Assembly (NCBI GenBank): GCA_030146615.1
Contig: JASLBL010000181.1
Coordinates: forward strand, 1-8,052
Length of the DNA stretch: 8,052 bases
Reading direction: 5' to 3'
From: Actinomycetes bacterium
GTDB lineage: Bacteria; Actinomycetota; CALGFH01
Positions 1 through 5,464 of the stretch are shown here, one piece after another; within the stretch, counting starts at the first letter, position 1, and every line of letters starts with the position of its first letter. The notes beneath the pieces are model-generated. The model was not told the origin of the DNA and did not search any database. It saw only the letters and a list, made by a program, of their open reading frames with translations. Both the position numbers and the translations under genes were made by a program.

Positions 1-863
1 TCGGTCCGCCAGCGTCCATACAAGGTGTCCGGGGCCTCCTGCTCTTTCGGCTTGCGGGTGGCCTGGACGGCCCACTTGACCAGCCGCGGCGTCCGCTCCC
101 GGCCATCCACGACCAGCCGGTCCAGCTCGGCGTCGATCTGATCGGTGCGCTTGGAGAACCCACGGATCAGCGACTCGGGCATCCCCCGGACTTCCCGGTT
201 GCCGTGGGTGTCTGCTGCTGTCCACTCCACTGCGAGTGTCCGGACGAGTTCGCGTTGGTAGGTGGCCCGGTAGATGGCGTCGGCGGCCAGCCGATGCCGA
301 TACAGGTCGCGGCCGTCCAAGGCTGTCCAGCGTCCGTCCGGACCCTGGACGCGGTTGGCGATGACCAGGTGGGTGTGCAGCAGCGGATCGCCTTCTCTGG
401 ACGTCCGATGGTCGAAGCCGACCGCCAGCAGGCCCTGTCCGGGCACGTGCTGGACACCGCCATGGCCACGGCGGGCCCCCAAGTGCTCGTCCAGGTAGCC
501 GACCGCCTCGGCTAGTCCGGCATGATGCGCCTGGAGTACCGCCCGGCCGGTCGCCCGGTCACCCAGGCCGTAGAGGACCGAGACGCTCTTAGTCGGCCGC
601 AGGACCACATCAAAGGCGGGGACGGCGTTGCGGCCATGGGGGCGACCCAGCAGCTCGCCCGTTGTCGGGTCGCGGCCCTCGAACATGGCCTCGAATTCGG
701 CCACCGATGCTTCGCCCTGCAGACCAAGGCTGGCGGCGCCGGCGCCGTACCAGCGGCCTGGGGACTCGCCGTGGCCGGACAGATACTGCTCGTGGTCGGT
801 GGCCAGCTCGCGCGTGTAGTACTCCTCGCGACCCACCGTGAGCTTGGCGATGTCGGCCACCAC
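1..863 (-). CDS. MobF (TrwC-type) conjugative relaxase, N-terminal part, runs off the window
   Basis: The minus frame is open from a GTG at 863 to the left edge, giving 287 codons with no stop, so the C-terminal part is outside the window. MobF relaxases nick one strand at oriT, stay covalently bound through an N-terminal tyrosine and lead the strand through the conjugation channel. Visible here: a REEYYTREL segment with candidate catalytic Tyr15/Tyr16; SGHGESPGRWYG at about 29-40; the relaxase core motif FDVVLRPTKSVSVLYGL at about 84-100; and the three-histidine metal site FDH (His152) plus DPLLHTH (His163, His165), followed by LVIANR. An FSKRTDQIDAEL segment and an ATRKPK segment further on also fit the domain. 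Family members usually continue into a RecD-like helicase, which cannot be seen. Start choice: GGGAGG lies about 8-10 bases before the tandem GTG GTG codons (863 and 860), and family similarity begins there. The domain assignment is from memory of the family, but several motifs agree. Confidence 0.9.
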   Translation of the reverse strand, partial: MVADIAKLTVGREEYYTRELATDHEQYLSGHGESPGRWYGAGAASLGLQGEASVAEFEAMFEGRDPTTGELLGRPHGRNAVPAFDVVLRPTKSVSVLYGLGDRATGRAVLQAHHAGLAEAVGYLDEHLGARRGHGGVQHVPGQGLLAVGFDHRTSREGDPLLHTHLVIANRVQGPDGRWTALDGRDLYRHRLAADAIYRATYQRELVRTLAVEWTAADTHGNREVRGMPESLIRGFSKRTDQIDAELDRLVVDGRERTPRLVKWAVQATRKPKEQEAPDTLYGRWRT

Positions 864-1222
864 CCCGCCGCTTCCCTCCCGCCTTCGTTGGCGCCAGCAA
901 CGCACCCCTGGTGCATTGTTCTCCTCGGAAATGGTTTGAGGTGAGAGTAGAGCGAACGGCGAAGCTTCATCCGTTATGGCAAGGCCTCTCGTGGCAAGAG
1001 AGCAGCGGGCGGTGGAGGCTGCCTGTGGAGTAGGTCTGGCGTTAGGACCGGTTGGAGGCTGGAAGGTCATACCGCAGGCGCTGTGTTTGCCTCGACTGAT
1101 CGTGCGCCTCCGTCACGTGCCGTCGTTCGCCTGTTGTTTGGAACGCGAACGCGTTGCGCTGGCGTGGATGGCTGGCTGCCCTACGGGCTGCTTCGGGCAA
1201 ACGATCTTGGCCGGGAGAAGGC
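864..1222. other. Non-coding region upstream of the relaxase with clustered palindromes
   Basis: No supported gene. The region separates the divergently placed relaxase start from the LuxR remnant. It contains a 7-bp inverted repeat CGTTCGC/GCGAACG (1124-1130 and 1145-1151) whose right arm overlaps a tight palindrome AACGCG-AA-CGCGTT (1142-1155). An ATG at 916 on the minus strand has GAGGAG just upstream, but it opens a frame that does not match the relaxase. The position next to a relaxase gene is where an oriT is often found, but no nic site can be recognised by eye. Confidence 0.3.
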
Positions 1223-1442
1223 CGGCTCTCCCTCGTCGGCCGCGAGCGCGAGGTCAGCGTGCTGACTGATCTGGTTGACCGCGTCGGTGAACGCGGCGGG
1301 ACGCTGGTGGTGCGCCGCGAGGCCGGCGTCGGAGGTCCCCCCTACTGTCGGCAGTGAGTGGGCGTGCTAGTGATCGCGGGATGCTGCTCTCAGCCGCGCA
1401 CCTGTGCAGACAGAGGCGCATCTACCCTTCGCCGGTGCTACC
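1223..1442 (+). pseudogene. Remnant of a LuxR-family large ATPase regulator (N-terminal NTPase segment), frameshifted
   Basis: Three consecutive plus frames together spell the start of an AAA-type ATPase domain seen in large LuxR-type regulators. The first frame (1223-1340) gives LVGREREVSVLTDLVD, then GGTLVVRREAGVGG, where the Walker A motif should read GEAGVGKS; the lysine is gone. The second frame (1342-1392) continues with LLSAVSGRASDRGMLLS, matching the helix after Walker A. The third (1404-1442) gives VQTEAHLPFAGA, the usual next block (typically EAHLPFAGLHQLL). The order and spacing are those of the family, so this is one decayed gene with at least two frameshifts, not three small genes. 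The nucleotide-binding remainder, the TPR-like region and the C-terminal HTH are absent, and no similar sequence follows after about 1445. Confidence 0.75.
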
Positions 1443-1467
1443 GGAGCCCACCCGTTTCGGTGATCTA

Positions 1468-1506
1468 CTCCCCGGAAGCCATCGGGGAGCCGGGCGGGAA
1501 CCCGGC
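1468..1506 (+). other. Two back-to-back hairpins, possible structured RNA
   Basis: CTCCCCG (1468-1474) pairs with CGGGGAG (1483-1489) around an 8-base loop. GCCGGG (1489-1494) pairs with CCCGGC (1501-1506) around a 6-base loop. The stems share base 1489, so they would stack as a tandem pair. They lie between the LuxR remnant and the secreted-protein gene. I could not match them to a known riboswitch class. ANTAR-protein targets are tandem hairpins with hexaloops carrying A at position 1 and G at position 4; the second loop is a hexaloop but lacks the A, and the first is not a hexaloop. Confidence 0.3.
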
Positions 1507-1623
1507 AACGACACGGCCGTACCTACCCTGTCGCAGCTGTCTCAATCATTCGTGGTTGCCGGTGTAACGCCTGCGGGCTGGCGAGCGCTCCTTCTCTTGC
1601 TACGCGCGTCCTAGCGACGACAT

Positions 1624-1660
1624 GGACGGCCCCGGTGCGCCCCCCGCACCGGGGCCGTCC
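1624..1660. terminator. Strong hairpin, 16-bp perfect stem with C5 loop
   Basis: GGACGGCCCCGGTGCG (1624-1639) and its exact reverse complement (1645-1660) enclose a five-C loop. No U-tract follows, as is common for terminators of high-GC actinobacteria. It sits downstream of the decayed LuxR gene and about 200 bases upstream of the secreted-protein gene, so it would insulate that gene from upstream transcription. It could act in both directions. Confidence 0.6.
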
Positions 1661-1862
1661 GTCTGATCGATGCCTGGACTAAGGCGAACACCATCACCAA
1701 CCGAATCCCGTACTGATGCCTGCCTAATGCATGGGCGGTAGAAGCTCCAGCGAATGCATGATTCTCGCCTACGCTCGGCTGCGGTACACCTGGGATACAG
1801 AGCGAAGCGTCTGGCGTGCCGCCGAGGCAGACCTTTCGTACCCGACTCCCGAAGGGACGTCA

Positions 1863-2339
1863 GTGTCCAGAGCAAGAGGAGGCAGGCTGGCCGCCATGGT
1901 GGCCATGGCCCTGATCGGCGGAGCGCTGCTGGTTCCCGAGGCGGCCGCGGCCGCGTCCAACCCGCCAGGCAACAACGGCACGGTCAAGGTCGACGCACGG
2001 CCGTTCGATGCCGCACCCGACAACGAGCCCCACGTCGGCTGCACCTTCCAGGTCGACTTCTACGGCTACGACGAGGGCAACCTGGACGCGCAGGTCACCT
2101 TCGAGGCCCACGCACCGACGCTGCGGCTCGACGACAGCCAGGTGCTGCTCACCGACAGCGTGTTCATCGGCGAGGACGACAACTCCGGCGGCGGCAGCGA
2201 GGACGGTCTGGACGCGAGGCAGACCTACCGGCTGGACTTCACCGGGATCACGCCCCATCCGGTGCAGGGCTTCCACGTGAAGCTCACCATCAACGCCGAA
2301 GGCTCCCAGGGCGCCGACACCAAGCACAAGGTGTTCTAG
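1863..2339 (+). CDS. Secreted GNNGT-type protein, closed by TAG at a presumed conserved Trp codon
   Basis: Encodes 158 residues from GTG 1863, chosen because GAAGGGA ends about 6 bases upstream and an N-terminal signal peptide begins at once: basic SRARGGR, a hydrophobic stretch LAAMVAMALIGGALLV, then an Ala-rich cleavage region near residues 26-31. The mature part begins SNPPGNNGTVKVD and continues with HVGCTFQVDFYGYDEG (about 57-72), VLLTDSVFIGEDD (about 94-106), GGGSEDGLDA and HVKLTINAEGSQGADTKHKVF. I recall this as an actinobacterial extracytoplasmic family, sometimes cell-wall anchored, of unknown function. The frame stops at TAG 2337-2339, and the same frame then reads VTGCNGYPGYPSSAQ to a second TAG at 2385-2387. 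As I remember the family, it ends KHKVFWV-x-GC, so TAG probably replaced TGG and removed the last Cys, which may pair with Cys60. Either the protein is slightly truncated or the gene is being inactivated. No wall anchor or transmembrane tail is present. Confidence 0.75.
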   Translation: MSRARGGRLAAMVAMALIGGALLVPEAAAAASNPPGNNGTVKVDARPFDAAPDNEPHVGCTFQVDFYGYDEGNLDAQVTFEAHAPTLRLDDSQVLLTDSVFIGEDDNSGGGSEDGLDARQTYRLDFTGITPHPVQGFHVKLTINAEGSQGADTKHKVF

Positions 2340-2405
2340 GTGACCGGGTGCAACGGCTACCCCGGCTACCCCTCGTCTGCGCAGTAGCCACCAGACAACA
2401 CCGAC

Positions 2406-2440
2406 CCCGGCGGGATCAGTGACCAGCTGAACCCGCCGGG
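2406..2440. terminator. Hairpin downstream of the secreted-protein gene
   Basis: CCCGGCGGG (2406-2414) and CCCGCCGGG (2432-2440) form a perfect 9-bp stem around a 17-base loop. It begins 19 bases after the second in-frame stop (2387), the expected place for the terminator of the preceding gene. Confidence 0.5.
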
Positions 2441-2446
2441 TGCGGT

Positions 2447-2629
2447 TGCCCCCCGGCTGAGCATCTGGGCACCTATGGTCAGCCTGGCCCGGATGGACTG
2501 GTGTTCACCTGTACCGAGGGTGCGCTGCTATGCCGCAACTGCTTCACCAGGGGGTGTAGCAGCTGGCCACCCGAGCGGCCGGAGCGAAGCACCAGGGAGC
2601 TGATGACACGGATGGGTCACTCGTCCTCG
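2447..2629 (+). pseudogene. Tyrosine recombinase (phage-type integrase) remnant with core deleted
   Basis: One open frame gives AEHLGTYGQPGPDGLVFT (from about 2456), then GALLCRNCFTRG, corresponding to the GPDGLVFT-x-GGPLRRSNF block of actinobacterial integrases. After only about ten further codons it reads STRELMTRMGHSS (2588-2626), the segment just before the catalytic tyrosine that includes the second conserved His of the GH motif. In intact enzymes roughly 50 residues with the HDLRHT catalytic block separate these parts, so the active-site core is missing. The expected AALRYQH block with the catalytic Tyr does not follow in frame. An out-of-frame RVPLLCQ just downstream faintly resembles it, but with Cys for Tyr. 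No start codon or N-terminal domain is present. It marks an old integration event and cannot be active. Confidence 0.65.
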
Positions 2630-2660
2630 GCTGAGCACGCGGCGAGTGCCGTTGTTGTGC

Positions 2661-2822
2661 CAGGTCCCGCCAGGGCGCACCGGTTCTGAGCTTCCACAGG
2701 ATGCCGTTGATGACCCGGCGGTGGTCGGCCCAGCGGTCGCCTGGTCAGCCACCTTATGGCAGCAGCGGCTGGATCACGGCCATGCCTGATCGGTCAGTTC
2801 TCCCTGCCCCAACTCCGACCAT
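2661..2822 (-). pseudogene. IS5-type transposase, N-terminal remnant with in-frame stops
   Basis: Read on the minus strand from ATG 2822, the frame contains MAVIQPLLP, a TAA (2754-2756), a TGA (2745-2747), then GDRWADHRRVINGILWKL and RTGAPWRDL up to 2661. This is the helix-turn-helix start of IS5-family DDE transposases (usual pattern LTD-x-W-x-x-I-x-PLLP ... GRWADHRRVINGILWKLRTGAPWRDLP). ELTDQAWP lies one frame off just before VIQPLLP, so there is a frameshift as well as two nonsense codons. Similarity stops sharply at 2661; the DDE catalytic domain is absent. It lies back to back with the integrase remnant, about 30 bases away in the opposite orientation, so this is a junction between two decayed elements. 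It may belong to the same IS type as a fragment at 6287-6394, but there is no overlap to compare. Confidence 0.75.
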
Positions 2823-3128
2823 CCGCCTCCCTCGAGGTTACTTGGACCCGTGTGGGGGTCGCCCCACGAAGGCTCGGTTCCAGCCCTCGGCCAAGACCTC
2901 GGTCCTGCGTCGCCGGTAGCAGCAACCCGACGCCAGCGACCGAACGCCCTTCTGTGCGCAGGTAACGCCGATAGCGTTGCTTGTGTTCCTTCTAGGTCGA
3001 TGGTCAGTTGGACAAACCCGGAACGGCCCTTGTTCGCGACTCTTTGCCTGTGGTCGGGCCAGCGCCTTCGCGATGTCCCCTCGCCAAAGCTCAGGAAGGG
3101 AGGGGGCCGGCTCCCGGTCCGGGGAGTC
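2823..3128. other. Gene-free stretch
   Basis: No coding region is supported on either strand. The only structure noticed is a short hairpin, GTGGGG (2852-2857) with CCCCAC (2862-2867) and a 4-base loop. It is probably decayed sequence belonging to the neighbouring element remnant. Confidence 0.3.
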
Positions 3129-3293
3129 TCAGCGTGGGGAGTACAGCCAGGGTTCCTTCAGGTCGAAGAACTCCGGCTCCCCGACGCTCAGCGCCGCCAT
3201 CTCGTCCATTTGGGCCTGCACCTCCGGCGGCAGCTCCTTGCGTTCGCCTTCGCGGGCCGCCGCCTCGGTCGAGCGCGAAGACGGCCGGCTCAA
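3129..3293 (-). CDS. Small acidic protein or C-terminal fragment of unknown function
   Basis: The last part of this minus frame looks truly coding. From about 3255 down to the TGA at 3129-3131 the codons strongly prefer G or C at the third position, and the product is acidic and ordered-looking: ELPPEVQAQMDEMAAL, then EPEFFDLKEPWLYSPR. I do not recognise a family. The start is unclear. A TTG at 3293 gives 54 residues, but the nearest GGAGG is 14 bases upstream, too far to be convincing. The frame stays open back to 3434 with less coding-like composition. It may be the tail of a longer gene whose 5' part was lost. Confidence 0.4.
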   Translation of the reverse strand: MSRPSSRSTEAAAREGERKELPPEVQAQMDEMAALSVGEPEFFDLKEPWLYSPR

Positions 3294-3301
3294 GCCCGAG
3301 C

Positions 3302-3320
3302 CTGATTCCTCCGGAATCAG
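3302..3320. other. 8-bp perfect inverted repeat
   Basis: CTGATTCC (3302-3309) and GGAATCAG (3313-3320) are separated by 3 bases. It lies just upstream of the small minus-strand segment and about 75 bases before the plus-strand ORF at 3397. The symmetry and size would fit a dimeric repressor site or a short hairpin; nothing decides between them. Confidence 0.35.
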
Positions 3321-3396
3321 CCGTGCGGCTGTCCGACGCGGCTCAGCGCATCCAGCAGGGCTCCGCCGCGACTGGCATGCCAAGGAGGAATCTCCG

Positions 3397-3609
3397 ATGA
3401 AGTGCACGCTGCTGGTGGCCACCGACCCGGCCAAGGCGCGGCGCCCGACAGCCGGAGGAGGCCGGATGTTTCAGGGGTTCAGGCGACGGGTTCCATGGGT
3501 AGCCGCAGAACTGGCACAGCATCGGCGATGGTGCCGTTTCCGCAAGGAGCGTCCATGGCCAGCGACCCTGAGGGCATCGTCGACACCCTGCGCGAACTGG
3601 CGCGACTGA
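3397..3609 (+). CDS. Possible 70-residue leader ORF overlapping the GAF-ANTAR start
   Basis: ATG 3397 has a near-ideal ribosome binding site, AAGGAGGA, about 7 bases upstream. A second in-frame ATG at 3466 is preceded by GGAGGAGG. The frame begins MKCTLLVATDPAKARR, is basic and Trp/Arg-rich afterwards, and ends at TGA 3607-3609, which is 52 bases inside the GAF-ANTAR gene in another frame. The part after 3555 is a shadow of that gene, so only about the first 50 residues could have been selected independently. No family recognised. It could be a translationally coupled leader, or the true beginning of an older gene that lost its frame. The ribosome binding sites are the main support. Confidence 0.4.
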   Translation: MKCTLLVATDPAKARRPTAGGGRMFQGFRRRVPWVAAELAQHRRWCRFRKERPWPATLRASSTPCANWRD

Positions 3610-4256
3610 ACCCGGTCGAGCTCGGCCTCCAAGCGGTGCTCGACCAGATTGTCCAGGCCGCCACCAGCTGCTGTGGCATCACCGGCGGCGTCGGCCTGCT
3701 GCTCCTCGGGTCAGAGGATCAACTTCACTATGTCGCCGTGGCAGCCCGGCGCCGCAGCTTGCTTACCGGCATCCAGCTGCCCGAGCGCGAAGGTCCGTCC
3801 GTGGACGCGTTCGTCCAGGATGCGCCGGTCTTCAGCGGCGACCTTGCCGCCGAGCAACGCTGGCCGGCGTTCCGGCAGCAGGCGGCGGCGGCCGGCCTGC
3901 GGGCGTGGCTGAGCGTGCCGGTGCGCCAGCGCCACGGCCCGATTGGCGCGCTCGACTTCGCCCGCACCGACCCCCAGCCCTGGCAACCCCAGGATGTGGC
4001 CACCAGCAGCGCCTTCGCCCGGCTGATCATGGCGACCTTGGAACTGGCTAGCGCCCGCCAGCAGGAGGGGCTCACTCCAGAGCTGCAGTTTGCCGTGCAG
4101 CATGACGCCCGCGTGGAGCAGGCCCGTGGCGTCCTCATGGAACGCGAACGGGTCGATGAGGCGGCGGCGTCGGCGCTGCTCCAGCAGCAAGCCCATATCG
4201 AGGGTCGGCCCCTGCGAGGCATCGCCGAGCGCATCCTCGCCCGTGTCCGACGCTGA
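3555..4256 (+). CDS. GAF-ANTAR domain RNA-binding regulator (antiterminator)
   Basis: Encodes 233 residues. ATG 3555 is chosen because AAGGAG ends 5 bases upstream (3544-3549) and the domain layout then has the usual length; the frame is open further upstream, but without coding character. Residues about 20-165 form a GAF sensor domain: VELGLQAVLDQIV, GGVGLLLLGSEDQLHYVA, the block WPAFRQQAAAAGLRAWLSVP and GPIGALDFAR. Residues about 175-228 form an ANTAR domain: LQFAVQHDARVEQARGVLME with the typical EQA-x-GVLMER motif, then AASALLQQQAHIEGRPLRGIAERIL. ANTAR domains bind tandem hairpins in mRNA leaders and prevent termination. The GAF domain presumably senses a small ligand or redox signal; Cys39-Cys40 sit in its first strand region. 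Cytoplasmic. The next gene (4458-4649) is convergent. The RNA target is not evident in this window. Confidence 0.9.
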   Translation: MASDPEGIVDTLRELARLNPVELGLQAVLDQIVQAATSCCGITGGVGLLLLGSEDQLHYVAVAARRRSLLTGIQLPEREGPSVDAFVQDAPVFSGDLAAEQRWPAFRQQAAAAGLRAWLSVPVRQRHGPIGALDFARTDPQPWQPQDVATSSAFARLIMATLELASARQQEGLTPELQFAVQHDARVEQARGVLMERERVDEAAASALLQQQAHIEGRPLRGIAERILARVRR

Positions 4257-4321
4257 CCTTGTGCGGTCGCCGCCAACTTGACCAGGCAGACGCGCTCCGG
4301 GCGGCGTAGCCGGCGCCACCG

Positions 4322-4383
4322 TGCGGACCGTTGACCCGGCCGAGGCTGGCTTCCCCGGCCGTCGACCGACCCAGCGGTCCGCA
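4322..4383. terminator. Nested inverted repeat between convergent genes
   Basis: TGCGGACCG (4322-4330) and CGGTCCGCA (4375-4383) are perfect 9-bp complements. Inside them CGGCCG (4337-4342) pairs with CGGCCG (4356-4361). The structure lies between the GAF-ANTAR gene (ends 4256) and the convergent small gene whose stop is at 4458, so a bidirectional terminator is the natural reading. Confidence 0.45.
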
Positions 4384-4457
4384 TCCGGCTGTGGAACCCG
4401 GGCGCGACGTAACGGCGAGGCTCGGTCAACGATCCCCTGCTCTCTCAGACCGACCCG

Positions 4458-4649
4458 CTAGCCGTACCGTTCCCGAAGCGCCGCTGCCGCCTCGGACGCG
4501 GTCGCCGTGCCCTCCAGGACCTCAGAGAGCGCGGTCCGCACGACCTGCGCCCGGGCATCAATGCTGTCATCACGACCGGGTGCTGTGGTCGGCGTCATGG
4601 CAGGCGAGAGGGCGGCGTGGGCGGCCCTCAGCAGCTCGGTGACACTCAT
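4458..4649 (-). CDS. 63-residue hypothetical protein
   Basis: ATG at 4649 (minus) has AGGAGG four to five bases upstream, and the frame ends at TAG 4458-4460. A longer open frame upstream to 4727 lacks such a site, so the short form is preferred. The product starts MSVTELLRAAHAALSPAM, has a polar Pro/Thr/Asp-rich middle and ends with an amphipathic, Ala/Glu-rich helix (VVRTALSEVLEGTATASEAA, then ALRERYG). No signal peptide, membrane segment or metal motif is present. I do not recognise the family; size and helicity would suit a small regulatory or antitoxin-like protein, but no toxin partner is adjacent. It is convergent with the GAF-ANTAR gene. Confidence 0.65.
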   Translation of the reverse strand: MSVTELLRAAHAALSPAMTPTTAPGRDDSIDARAQVVRTALSEVLEGTATASEAAAALRERYG

Positions 4650-4704
4650 GGTTCCTCCTGGCATGGGATGCGATCGCCGGCTGGGTCGCTCCGACCCGTT
4701 CCGG

Positions 4705-4723
4705 CGGCCGGTGGCACCGGCCG
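4705..4723. promoter_or_regulatory. 8-bp inverted repeat upstream of the small minus-strand gene
   Basis: CGGCCGGT (4705-4712) and ACCGGCCG (4716-4723) are perfect complements with a 3-base spacer, 56 bases upstream of the ATG at 4649. It could be a repressor site or a leader hairpin of that gene. There is no further evidence. Confidence 0.3.
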
Positions 4724-4959
4724 GCACCTCCGGAGGGTGTCAACGGCGCCGCAGGGGACGAGCGTATCTTGCCGCAATCGGCTCGGGTCCGGGGTTCCTG
4801 GCCGTTGACCGCGACTGGCCATCCTCGTCTGCTGCAGTCCAGCACGGCGCCGACGGTAAGGCCGGTGCAGACGGCGGGTAGCGGACGGCGCCTTATCGAG
4901 GACGGGCCTGTTACCCGCCCTCGAATCGAGCGTTGTTGCTCAAGGGCGGCCGTTGCCGT

Positions 4960-4979
4960 CCGACATCTTGGACTGTCGG
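4960..4979 (+). promoter_or_regulatory. Short inverted repeat ahead of the CBM48 gene
   Basis: CCGACA (4960-4965) and TGTCGG (4974-4979) flank 8 bases and end 27 bases before the GTG at 5007. They may be an operator half-site pair or part of the leader. No clear -35/-10 pair was found. Confidence 0.25.
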
Positions 4980-5006
4980 TTGTGTAACTCGAGAGGAGAG
5001 GTGCCC

Positions 5007-5303
5007 GTGGTCAAGCAGGCCCCCGTCAAGGGTCGCAAGGCCGTCAAGGTCGACTTTGTTCTGCCCCGGGACGCGGTGCCCGGCAAGGTCTCGGTGGTCG
5101 GCGATTTCAACGGCTGGGACCCCTTCGCGCACCCGCTGCGGCCCCGCCGCAACGGGACCCGCAGCGCCGTGGTGACCCTGCCGCCCGGGCGCCGGTTCGC
5201 CTTCCGCTACCTAGCCGAAGGCGGCCGCTGGTACGACGACGACACCGCCGAAGTCTTCGAGCCCAACGGCATCGGCGGTCACAACGCCGTCATCCACACC
5301 TAG
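5007..5303 (+). CDS. Stand-alone CBM48 / isoamylase early-set glycan-binding protein
   Basis: Encodes 98 residues. Two in-frame GTG codons compete: the one at 5007 has AGGAG eight bases upstream, while the one at 5001 is too close to it, so 5007 is used. After a short basic start (KQAPVKGRKAVKVDF) comes the E-set/CBM48 fold of AMPK-beta and glycogen-branching enzymes: FVLPRDAVPGKVSVVGDFNG with the hallmark GDFNGWDP (32-39), then LPPGRRFAFRYLAEGG (58-73) and RWYDDD, ending EPNGIGGHNAVIHT. These domains bind alpha-glucans such as glycogen. The full length matches short actinobacterial single-domain members, so it is not a broken enzyme. No signal peptide: cytoplasmic. It may tether partners to glycogen or sense it. 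No glycogen-metabolism gene is adjacent, and it appears monocistronic. Confidence 0.9.
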   Translation: MVKQAPVKGRKAVKVDFVLPRDAVPGKVSVVGDFNGWDPFAHPLRPRRNGTRSAVVTLPPGRRFAFRYLAEGGRWYDDDTAEVFEPNGIGGHNAVIHT

Positions 5304-5464
5304 CGGCACGGCACCAACCAGAGGCCGTCGCTGGTCTGGGCGGCGGCCACCGTCTGCAGGGTGACATCCCAGGGCGTGACCTGCCCGTGATCTTCAAAAT
5401 CGCACGGAGACCCAGAGTAAGAGGTCCTAACAGAATGAGCTTGTCGTGTCTTCGTGCGGCCAGG
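5304..5464 (-). other. Intergenic segment with a coding-like minus-strand stretch
   Basis: On the minus strand, from about 5400 down to TAG 5300-5302, one frame reads DHGQVTPWDVTLQTVAAAQT and SDGLWLVPCR with strong G/C third positions, as a real gene would. No start codon with a ribosome binding site opens it, so if real it is the tail of a lost gene. Its stop overlaps that of the convergent CBM48 gene. No family recognised. The part around 5410-5450 looks less GC-rich and non-coding. Confidence 0.25.

Noticed and set aside
512..916. Minus-strand ORF starting at ATG 916 with GAGGAG upstream
   Set aside because: Despite the good ribosome binding site it is out of frame with the relaxase, which carries all family motifs across the same bases; its product has no recognisable pattern.
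1468..1506. Tandem hairpins as the RNA target of the GAF-ANTAR protein
   Set aside because: The first loop has 8 bases, and the second, although a hexaloop, starts with C rather than A, so they do not fit the known ANTAR target motif.
1731..1862. Upstream extension of the secreted protein to ATG 1731
   Set aside because: The extension would place 44 non-hydrophobic residues before the signal peptide. GTG 1863 has a ribosome binding site and gives a normal signal sequence.
3711..4429. Two long minus-strand frames over the GAF-ANTAR gene
   Set aside because: Antisense shadows of a strongly supported gene; no domain pattern, and composition typical of GC-rich reverse frames.
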